Origin: Schistocephalus solidus
Lineage: Eukaryota; Platyhelminthes; Cestoda; Diphyllobothriidea; Diphyllobothriidae
Length of the DNA stretch: 64,000 nucleotides
Direction: 5' to 3'
Assembly (NCBI GenBank): GCA_017591395.1
Contig: WEDG01004103.1
Span: forward strand, 23,847-87,846
Below are positions 57,201 to 64,000 of the stretch, one piece after another. The position numbers were made by a program, and so were the translations under genes. The notes under the pieces were generated by a model that had not been told where the DNA came from, did no database searches, and saw only the letters and a program-made list of their open reading frames with translations. How positions within the stretch are numbered: the stretch's first letter is position 1; the number at the start of each line of letters is the position of its first letter.

Positions 57201-60200
57201 CGCTTTTCATTTGACCAAGAAAGCAACAGGCGAGCCATATCCGCTTACGATATCCCCGTGTTTCCGTGCACTCTCCGTTATCCTAAAGTTATTCTAAAAG
57301 AGGATATACATTCGGATTGATTAAAACAACGAATTTTGGATGCATTCAGTATAATTATAGTCGGGTGAGATGAGCACTTATCTTACGGCTTTTAAATTCA
57401 GCGATCCCAGTCCTTCGCTCTATTATTACATAGATCCTTCTTGATAGTGAGCGCTCTGATAACTCAAAGCGAGACTTCCGAGTCCTTACCGTGCACAAAT
57501 GGCTCGGACAAAACCCAAACTCTGCACGAGCTTGAACCATGTGGTAAGCTTGCCCTTTTTTCCATGCTTCCCAGCTCTTGGATCTGCACATTTATCTATC
57601 AGTCATAGTCTTTCTCGTATCTGGTCACTAGATTTATAAGTCAATTTTTTCATCATAAATGATAAAAATGACCTTGCCATTTCCTTATTGATTTTCTGAG
57701 CAATCATAAACTATCATTGACTGTTATATAGGTTACGAAAGTACAGGTACAATGCAATCGTTTAATTTTGGCAGTCAGTAAATCATGTTGTCTACTTAAG
57801 TTAACGTTATGAGCTATAAACTATGTTATAAGCTATTAATTCGTTGGCACGCATGACCGGGAACAGAGTTTATTCGCTGGTTCATGAGTGCAGCCAAGAT
57901 CGGGGTTATAGGGTGCGGACATAAAATTGACTCAAATGGGAGAGTTAATCGCATGTCAAGGTGACAGCTCACCTGGGCCAGTTCCGCGGCTAGAGCTAGA
58001 AAGAGCACGATTCCCAAAATGGTGAACGTGATCCAAAATTTGAGTTTTCGTGTCTGCTCCATGTAGCGTCGATAGAGAGCATGCGTACTGCAGGTTGGGG
58101 GAGGTTTGAATGCTCGTTTGCAAGTCTCCTCAGCCCTTTGATGAAAGGTAAGGGAACTTTTGGCAAAAAGCTGGTCAACTCACACCCTATTAAATGGTAT
58201 GTTGGATGTAGACTGTTTCAAAAAGTACTTTTCAAAACTTGACCAGTTCTTCTGTGCGGGCTCATGAAAATAATCAAGAGGAGAAGAAACGGCTGTAAAT
58301 ACCACGCACAACGTTTCTGTGGTTTACGAATATTTCCCGGGATTAGTACAGGCAAAACACCCTCTAAATTGGTTTTCCCGAAGCATACTACTTATTTTTA
58401 ATACGTAGCATTTATTTTCTCAATTCAGCACAGAGGCAATGGGGAAAAAGCCATCAAACTTGGTGTCAAGTGGATTCGAATCACTGACTATCCAGATTCA
58501 CAGTTAAGGCTCTACCGTTGGGCTTCTATTATTTTTCCTCTTTTATTATGACTTTCATTTGTTCAGGATTTACTCCAAGATCGAGCATTAATGTACTCGA
58601 AAATTAAACAAGGCAGCGCGGAAACTGGAGCTTATAAACCAGAAAGCAAATGAAGAACGCTTGGGTATCCACTGATGGGCAGAATCTCTCGCAACCGCGT
58701 CATACATCTATACGAGATTGGCAAAACGCGTGTCTGGTTTTTTTAAGCTAATGGCTGTGCTCTCAGTATGCTGAATCATTCGAAAGCTGCATACATCTGG
58801 GTGCCTGTGGGTAGCTTCTGAGTATAAGGAATTTATTTCGCAGTAGCTGCAGGATTTTACATCTACTGTGTTTATCAAATTTCAGACCGAGCTTGAAAAG
58901 CTTTGTTCTCAATAATTTACTCCAGGTTCGCGCATTAATGTCCCCATAACTTGAACTTAGCAAAACTTTCATCGTTACATATTCGGTAGTCGCTATTAGT
59001 GCTTCTAAGAAAGTTCTGCACTGTTCCAAATTATCATAAGGTGCTACATTGTTACTACTAAATTTGTTTTAGCCAGTGATATTGTCAAATAATTGAGTTT
59101 GCTGCTACAGTTGCTGCCGATATTACTAGCATTTTATTATTGACAAGGAGGCTTCCGTCCAGCTAATATTGTTACTTTTGTCAAGGCTACTGTTAAAATG
59201 ACTGACAGAAGTTGCCTCCATGGTCACTGTCGGGGCAGCCTCTGTTCGCAGTTGGCATATCTGCTATAGCCGACATCATTTCGTATAACACCGTTAGTAC
59301 TATCACTCCTAGCATTATTGTTACTCGTAGCGTTATTGCCAAGACAGCGCAGATAATACTGCGATGGAAAAGAACACTTATGACAGTGCTTATAGCCTAG
59401 TCATTGCTGTTGCTTTCCGAAGCTGACTTTCAGAATATTCCGGGTACTTCACACCACTAATGGTGATGCTGTTCCTATGCGTACGCTTACTCGGTTTCTC
59501 GTGCATGACACTAACACTCTAATTCGAGCCCCACAGAACTGCATGTGTACGATACATTTTTCCAGAAAAATTTCTTCGTAAAGAAGGAATGCCGCCAAAA
59601 AAAGGAGACTGGAATGGCCATTTCTGGCTCATAAGCCGTCATCAGCCAGTCATATCAACCCGAGGTGGTGCCCCACACGAGAATCGAACCCACGACCTCT
59701 TCATCAGAAGTTCAACGCTCTAGCCATTGAGAAACGGATTCATTGTTTTGCCGGTTTAGATCGGAATATGGACATTTGTTGATGATAGCTCACTGCTAGT
59801 TAACGGAACTCAGTAGTCCCGTTCAGCCTTGGGATTCACTCTCAGCCCCGCCAATAGCCGCGCAGCGGCTAGTAGTAGCAAAGGCATATTAACAATGACT
59901 ATACAGAGAAGGAAGACTGGAATGACCATTTCTGGCTCATTAGCTTTTACTACTAGTCGCTGTGAGGCTGCTGGTGGGACTCAAAGCAGGACGGGACTAG
60001 TGAGTTCAGCTAGCGCTCAATGAGGGTTAATTAATGTAGGTCAACGTTCTTCGTATAAGCATTAGATAAGTATATACCATCGGTAGCAGCAGACAGTTTG
60101 TGATTACGTGCAGCATCCCCCTCGTCTGAATCGTGGACGTGCAAGTTAGGTGTCCTCAAAAAAGACGGGGGTTTCGGGTCCACTTACCGCATGTCATCTT

Positions 60201-60318
60201 GGCACTTTTCACAGGCAGCCATGCTTCCACACTTGCAGCGCTCTGAATCCTCCGCGAATCGTGCCCGTAGCTTTCCACAGAGAATGCAGCTGTTTAGCCC
60301 GACCCGCTTGCAAAATGG
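51080..60318 (-). CDS. sodium/solute symporter family protein, DUR3-like (urea symporter type), 3' part, six exons
   Basis: Six minus-strand exons (60318-60188, 58087-57973, 54808-54643, 53762-53585, 52435-52243, 51259-51080) splice into one frame with matching phases (2, 0, 1, 2, 0) and GT-AG ends throughout. The roughly 320-residue product has a cysteine-rich loop and then six hydrophobic segments, ending at a TAG. Features that recall DUR3-type urea transporters of the SSS family are a T-x-x-x-Y-R-x-Y block before a membrane helix, a small-residue-rich helix ending in F/Y-W-x-R-x-N, and W-x-x-T-R-x-I-D-N-P-L-x-P-W. Such proteins import urea or similar solutes across the plasma membrane using an ion gradient. 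Family length is about 650-700 residues, so the first half is missing; it must lie in unrecognised exons or beyond 64000. Substrate is inferred only. Confidence 0.75.
51560..52010 (-). mobile_element. RTE-like 3' UTR relic inside a DUR3-like intron
   Basis: On the minus strand a frame reads NSHIRQVTSSGSGLVPVSGE, then NSGQRILTTRNNMTRLTLAC and CCAKSREFEGCKRTG. The equivalent (non-coding) reading of RTE copy 2 near 37.6-37.9 kb gives HSHIRQLTGSDVGLIVGV and QRIFLTINNLTRLKLSRCAK. Identity is much lower than between copies 1 and 2, so this is an older insertion. It lies wholly between the last two exons. Confidence 0.7.
52243..52435 (-). CDS. DUR3-like gene, penultimate exon
   Basis: Acceptor TTTAATTTGCCTAG, donor GTAAGT. 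Sixty-four codons: DLGLRNAHLLTEGRPRLDDV continues the cytoplasmic loop, then a helix (TRCVVSVVLLFAVIIPTAAV) and the short segment LNYQMFQAW. The intron after it holds an RTE-like relic (51560-52010). Confidence 0.8.
53585..53762 (-). CDS. DUR3-like gene, helix and W-T-R-I-D-N-P-L exon
   Basis: Acceptor CCTCGTCATTTTAG, donor GTTAGT. A helix (LGLGTLMSLVAGFIAPVIVT) is followed by KKLTEESELEVWEETRAIDN and PLQPWPEIYA. The W-x-x-T-R-x-I-D-N-P-L-x-P-W signature is what most led me to DUR3-type proteins. Two bases carry into the next exon (phase 2) to complete a glycine codon. Confidence 0.8.
54045..54300 (+). repeat. composite SINE: inverted tail plus forward head, in an intron
   Basis: 54055-54120 is an inverted SINE tail (GAGACTCACTCGGCCCGTTC, GCCTTGAGGCTCACTCTTGAG, CCAGCAGC). 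It is followed by a forward head with a degenerate A box (GGTTAAGAGCGCTGTAG), a B-box-like GCGGGCTTAAGCCTCGAG and the body GTGGTGCACCAACCGGGG, AGGCTGACGATGGCTAA, AGCCAGAAATGGACATTCCAG. Same arrangement as the copy at 4.1 kb. Antisense to the DUR3-like gene, in the intron 54642-53763. Confidence 0.8.
54643..54808 (-). CDS. DUR3-like gene, two-helix exon
   Basis: Acceptor TTTCCTTTCTAG, donor GTGAGT. Fifty-five codons plus one base: SLMTYVSILGASAVGSLYLT forms one helix, FYWARLN a short loop, and CLAVLVGILSGVVFAVAGIL a second glycine-rich helix. The order helix, W-x-R-x-N, glycine-rich helix is typical of SSS transporters. It joins the previous exon in phase 0 and the next in phase 1. Confidence 0.8.
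54809..57972 (-). other. large DUR3-like intron, otherwise unassigned
   Basis: About 3.2 kb between phase-0 splice sites. Frames at 55495-55860 and 56474-57058 (plus) and 57355-57591 (minus) have no recognisable domain. The flanking exon sequences join naturally, so no coding exon is expected here. Confidence 0.55.
57973..58087 (-). CDS. DUR3-like gene, exon with T-x-x-x-Y-R-x-Y block and first visible helix
   Basis: Acceptor CCCCCAACCTGCAG at 58088 and donor GTGAGC at 57972. One base completes the previous codon, then 38 codons: THALYRRYMEQTRKLKFWIT leads into a hydrophobic run FTILGIVLFLALAAEL. DUR3 relatives have a T-Y-D-x-Y-R-T-Y motif followed by a charged stretch and helix at this place. 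Ends in phase 0. Confidence 0.75.
58440..58545 (-). repeat. tRNA-like Pol III block (relic)
   Basis: Minus strand: CAACGGTAGAGCCTTAAC resembles an A box and GTGATTCGAATCCACTTG a B box (GATTCGAATCC). Separation (about 35 bases) suits a tRNA head. No matching stem set was found; resembles the block at 2283-2356. Confidence 0.5.
58600..58790 (-). repeat. dispersed repeat R1, solo copy, minus
   Basis: Reverse complement carries GCTGAGAGCACAGCCATTAG, ACACGCGTTTTGCCAATCTC, ATGACGCGGTTGCGAGAG and CATCAGTGG, in the same order as the R1 arms at 48.7 and 49.1 kb. It lies upstream of the second DUR3-like exon, within the intron 60187-58088. A partly repeated phrase (TTTACTCCAAGATCGAGCATTAATG at 58.57 kb and TTTACTCCAGGTTCGCGCATTAATG at 58.92 kb) brackets it about 350 bases apart. 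Confidence 0.65.
59595..60030 (-). repeat. composite SINE cluster in an intron
   Basis: Three SINE pieces abut: a complete reverse head with body (59600-59750; B box on the minus strand GGTTCGATTCTCG), a reverse body-tail (59790-59945; includes GGCGGGGCTGAGAGTGAATCC on the minus strand), and a forward tail (59945-60030; GTGAGGCTGCTGGTGGGACTC, AGCAGGACGGGACTAGTGAG). Read on the minus strand the order is inverted tail, forward tail, forward head, echoing the inverted-tail start of the copies at 4.1 and 54.05 kb. Confidence 0.75.
60188..60318 (-). CDS. DUR3-like gene, cysteine-rich loop exon
   Basis: Acceptor CTTTCTGTCTTTAG at 60319 and donor GTAAGT at 60187 bound 43 codons plus two bases. The peptide holds CILCGKLRARF, then RCKCGSMAACEKCQDDM, giving a C-x2-C, C-x-C-x5-C-x2-C pattern and an extra Cys at residue 3. 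Phase 2 at its 3' end fits the next exon exactly. A cluster of seven cysteines with charged residues suggests a metal-binding cytoplasmic loop. If not spliced, the frame would stop at TAA (60186-60184), so a terminal exon of a different gene, such as a RING-type tail, is the alternative. Confidence 0.55.
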
Positions 60319-60659
60319 CTAAAGACAGAAAGAATTGTTCCGACAAACGTGCATTTTCTTTACTCAGAGTCCCTGCTCCTTAATGGGTGCTTTGAAAATA
60401 TTCCGAAACATATGAAAAAGGGCAGTTTTGTGTCGCCACAAATGCGCCTGTTGTGCTCATGTGTTATCACACATCATCTACGTGATTGTCTTCGTGGGCA
60501 AAGAGGAGTCGTTATATTCTCTTGCGTAACAGCACACCAGGCAGGAGTGAGGCAAAGTTGTTACAAAACCCCTAATGCATTCTTAGTTTGAAAACCTGAC
60601 CCACGTGAACTTGGTCCAAAGTTAAGCTGACTAACGGCTTAACGTTTGCCGACCTACTG

Positions 60660-60850
60660 GAAAACGATCTTGACTGTCTCCATTCTAAGGTCAGTCGTTA
60701 AAATTGTCCGGAAAATGAGAAAACCGCACAGAGCATATAACGCCACCGCAACGGAAAACCTAAGGAGCCAAATGAGGTATCCACTCATCCCCTTGACCAT
60801 TAACTGTTGCATAGGGTCACTATAAATTAGGGGAACGAAAACCGGTTGGT
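60660..60850 (-). CDS. hypothetical exon with one membrane helix
   Basis: A minus frame with the possible acceptor CAACAGTCCCCCAG (about 60872) reads IRATTNQPVFVPLIYSDPMQ, then LMVKGMSGYLIWLLRFSVAV, ALYALCGFLIF and a charged end to a TAG at about 60656. One strong hydrophobic segment is clear. Its only good donor (GTAGGT) is in phase 2 and would not fit the cysteine-rich exon at 60318, so it is probably not part of the DUR3-like gene. The opposite strand is also open here (60856-61116). Family unknown. Confidence 0.2.
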
Positions 60851-60859
60851 TTGTAGTGG

Positions 60860-61325
60860 CCCTGATCTGGGGGACTGTTGCAATGCTGTCTCTCGCGGGA
60901 ACTTGCGAGTGCACACCATTGGCAGTCTGGTTCTCGGCCAATCACGGCCATACAAGCCGGCCAATCGTCCCCAAAGCCAACTCAGTCGCCCTCTCTGAAG
61001 GCACTGTGACGATTACCCAACTGTATCGCACTTCAGATGACACTCGTGGCTACGGACGTGCTCTCGTCCGACTGCAAATTTCTAACAACCTCCTCCAATT
61101 GGTCTATACCGAATAAAACACGCTCCTATCTGGCGTCCCATTTTTCCCTTCTTATTCGGAACCGGGTCTGAAGACCTTAGCGGCTAGGGTCTCCCTATAA
61201 CCCAAACTGTCGCGATAAACTAGATATTGAATGCGGGGGGGAGGGAAGAGTTCTGTGTGAGGGTGATTCGGTCAGCATCGGCCTCAACCTCGTCCAGCGA
61301 GCCATATTATTTCATGAAAATTGCG
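60860..61325. other. unassigned DNA
   Basis: A plus frame (60856-61116) begins at GTG, has an internal ATG and ends at an AATAAA-overlapping stop, but shows no known domain. Nothing else seen. Confidence 0.45.
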
Positions 61326-61329
61326 AGGG

Positions 61330-61575
61330 TAATTTGACCATCAGCGGGAGCATAGGCGAGAACGGTCATTACGTAGTCCGAAGTCTTTGTACGACGCCGC
61401 ATTGCGTCAAGGCCCATGCGATGAGTGAATGCACGGGGACAGTGAGGGCAGTGGAATCAGCGATCTCTGCTGTGTGTTGGAGCTCCAGGCACTGGTTCAC
61501 CAGTCTCTGTACGATGGATTCGCAAGTGACCGACCAGGCCGATACGTGAGGCGCAGTCTGGCGGGATAAAGTTAC
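61330..61575 (-). mobile_element. RTE-like zinc-finger fragment, antisense
   Basis: Minus-strand reading, across two frames, gives CASRIGLVGHLRIHRTETGE, then a PVPGAP-like linker and FHCPHCPRAFTHRMGL. This is the element's finger block, inverted relative to the RT copy that begins about 160 bases away. The head-to-head layout means it was inverted or comes from a separate insertion. Confidence 0.65.
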
Positions 61576-61737
61576 GGAGGATACCATGCTTTGGTGGCAG
61601 CGGTGGTGGTGAAGCGTACGGTAGTGGGGGTAACGCTGAGTATTGATGGTCTCGATGATGGTGAGACTAATGGAATTGATGTCAGGAGCAATACGTAACC
61701 AAATTGTACTTCGTTCCAGTTACGTATTACTATGATC

Positions 61738-64000
61738 TTCGCCGCCCACGCCAGCTACAAGAAGTGTCAGGAGATGCGAACTCACCTTTCTTTCACCTTC
61801 ATTGGATCTAACGAAACCCAGCTGACACGGTGAATCGTGACGGACTGTGGAAAGTCATGCAGAAATTTGGTTGTCCTGGGCGGTTTCACGCACATGGTGC
61901 GTCAGCTTCGCTGACGGGATGACGGCGCGCGTCACTGACAACGGGACGGTATCGAAGCATTCGCAGTGACCAACCAGGTAAAGCAGAGGCTGCGTACTGG
62001 CCCACACCCTCTTCAGTCTCATGTTCTCGGCTATGCTGAGTGGACGCCTACCGTGATGAGCAGCCTGCATTCGCATCGCCTACAGAACGGAAAGGCGACC
62101 TTCTCAACGGTCGGCGTATGCGGGGCTCCAACGCGCGTGTCTAGCGGCTACAGTCCATGACTTGCTCTTCGCGGACGACTGCGCCCTTAACACCGTGACG
62201 GAGGAGGACATGCAGGGAGAACATGGACCTCTTCGCCGAAGAGCTGCGCCGGTTTTCGGATTAACGAAATCAGTACAGCCAAAACGGTTGTGATAATGCG
62301 CCAGCCGCCACTCGGCGCGAATGCAATGCTCCTCGAATCAGTATTGGCGGTGCTCGCTCAAAAACGGCGAACCTTCAACATCGGGAAGCACGATTTCGCA
62401 CCAACTACGAAATCGATGGCAAGAGGTTGCCCAACCTTAGTTTTAGCTGAGTCAGGCCTTCCGTTGAGCTGCAAGACCTCCGTGTGGAATCGCCACGAGT
62501 ATTCACCCTGAACTGCAGCTGAGATGTACAAGGCCGTCGATCTTGTCCGGCCCTCCTTTGGGCGAAACCAGGACCGTCTACTCGAACCAAGCCAGGAAGC
62601 TGAATCTTTCATCTCAGCTGCCTCCGCAGAATACTGAAGCTGAGATGGCAAGACAGGATACCGGACACGGGGGTCACTAGGAGCGGACAGATCCTCAGCA
62701 TGCATGCCATGCTGAAACCAAGTGCAGCTGCGTGGGCAGCCACTTGGTAAGGCGGACGACCAGCGTGCAAAACGACTTTCTGCGGAATGTCGCTGCAGCG
62801 GGTTTTTCGTCAGCAGGGGTCCGAAACATTGCTACGGGAAGTTGCTGAAGAAATGCGGGCACGAATCCAGCCTCGAACCTGGAGGGACCTCGCCCAGGAT
62901 AGACCGGCATGGAGAAGATCAGTGAAGACTGGTTCGGCAATCTACCAGGGAGCCAACCGGATCGCGCCGCCAAAGATAAAGAGCTGACACGAAAGTCACC
63001 AGCGCCCCGGACCAACACCGCCAATGCGGGCCCTGCCAACATGCCGCGCTTCATCAACGCATCTTCCCGCGCGCGCAGATCGGCCTGGTCGGGACATCTT
63101 GGACCTCGTACCCAGCATCCCACAATTCCAATTTCTACGTCAAATTCTGCCAACCCTCATTCTGGCTCCCCTCACTCCTGACATCAATTCGCGACTCCCC
63201 ACCATCATAGAGACCACATCCATCTACTCATCGCCCCTGTTACCCCAACCACCCGCAACCACCATTGCCTTCGCCTTCCTACTACCACCACTAACCACCA
63301 TCAGCGATGGGGAATCTCGCTGTACTCAAATGCGACCGCGGTCACCCCCTCCACGCATCGGCCTGGTCGGTCACTTGCGAATACATCGTGCAGAGACCGG
63401 TGACCGGTGCGCCAGGTTTCCCCGTCGCAGGATAATTGCTCCGCCTCGCGTACTCGCCGCATTCCACTGTGAGACCTGTTAGTCGTGCGTCGCGACAGCG
63501 GAATTCACCACAATGCAAACAACACCGATACACCATTCCACCCTCCATGCCGTCTTAGCGCCCTGCCCGCCCCCACTGCAAGATGGCCTCCGCCCCAGCC
63601 TCCGCGTTTCTCCTGCTTTACTGCGCCCGCAACTTCGCTCACATCGGCCTGGCCGGTCACGCGAATCCATCGCGCGGAGGCTGGTGAATAGATGCCGGGC
63701 TCCGACATCGCGATCGGCGCGCCTTCACCCGCTCCCGCACGTTTACACCGCGCTTGGGCCTCTTAGGACATGCACCTCCACGACAACCTCGGTAAAGCAC
63801 CGGAGGCTAAAGCTAACGCATCAGCACACTACCTACACCAATGCATCGATACACCCTCACAATCACCGTTGCAGGTATATCACGGTTTCCTGAAGAATCT
63901 GCCGTCGACGCTTCCACCAGACCACGCCCGTCAGCTCGGTGTATGTGCTGTGGTGATTGCGGCTGACCAGTGGGCTGGAGTCGAGACGGCGTTGTGCTCC
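61738..64000 (+). mobile_element. RTE-like LINE, copy 3, badly decayed; runs off the window
   Basis: Starts inside the RT (CAGCTACAAGAAGTGTCAGGAGATGCG at 61.75 kb matches copy 1 at 17.58 kb) and continues through the F-A-D-D box (CTCTTCGCGGACGACTGC, 62.17 kb), the C-terminal domain (62.3-62.95 kb; HAMLKPSAAA-like and SVKTGSAIYQGANRIAP), a finger region (63.34-63.8 kb; RIGLVGHLRIHRAETG) and into the 3' UTR at 64000. Short insertions and deletions occur every few dozen bases. No frame stays open for long. Far more indels than copies 1 and 2, either from age or sequence error. Confidence 0.8.

Noticed and set aside
58440..58545. A second tRNA gene on the minus strand
   Set aside because: A- and B-box-like words only; arms do not pair.
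60188..60318. C-terminal RING-type tail of a different membrane protein (for example a DC-STAMP-domain protein), ending at the TAA
   Set aside because: Possible, but the consensus GTAAGT donor and the exact phase match to the next symporter exon favour splicing into that gene. Kept as the stated alternative.

Overview
This is eukaryotic DNA, most likely from a flatworm and probably a diphyllobothriid-type tapeworm. That reading rests on three things: split genes with GT-AG introns, dense non-LTR retrotransposon remains, and a tRNA-headed SINE plus a zinc-finger-bearing RTE-like LINE that I associate from memory with Spirometra, Schistocephalus and Diphyllobothrium assemblies. No bacterial operon, rRNA or CRISPR array is visible. 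Most of the window is intergenic or intronic; no complete host gene can be read.

Layout. 1-10.9 kb is AT-rich and mostly featureless. It holds SINE pieces, one tRNA-like block, a near-perfect 30-bp palindrome, and on the minus strand a possible first exon of a small secreted protein with a TATA box (about 9.7-9.9 kb). 11-43 kb is a retroelement graveyard. I separate at least five CR1/Jockey-like LINE lineages (called LINE-A, B, D, F and H here), all 5'-truncated and broken by stops and frameshifts. With them are two partial copies of an RTE-like LINE with C2H2 zinc fingers after its reverse transcriptase, an antisense RTE endonuclease fragment, and a Ty3/gypsy integrase fragment. LINE-H forms a large inverted repeat near 22.6-24.6 kb. 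43-51 kb is again low in coding signal, with SINEs, a roughly 1.13-kb tandem duplication, a foldback repeat, a GC-rich LTR-like island and a C-rich, telomere-like minisatellite.

51-60.3 kb (minus strand) carries the best host gene: the 3' part of a sodium/solute symporter, most like DUR3-type urea symporters. Six exons join in frame with correct splice phases. One encodes a cysteine-rich, probably metal-binding loop just before a membrane segment. The 5' exons are not found. Its introns contain SINEs and an RTE relic. 61.3-64 kb holds an inverted zinc-finger fragment and a third, badly decayed RTE copy.

The elements do not work together as a pathway. The SINEs carry Pol III-like promoter boxes and presumably depended on a LINE for mobilisation, but no element here looks able to move: every reverse transcriptase has stops, frameshifts or lost active-site residues, and the integrase has lost its glutamate.
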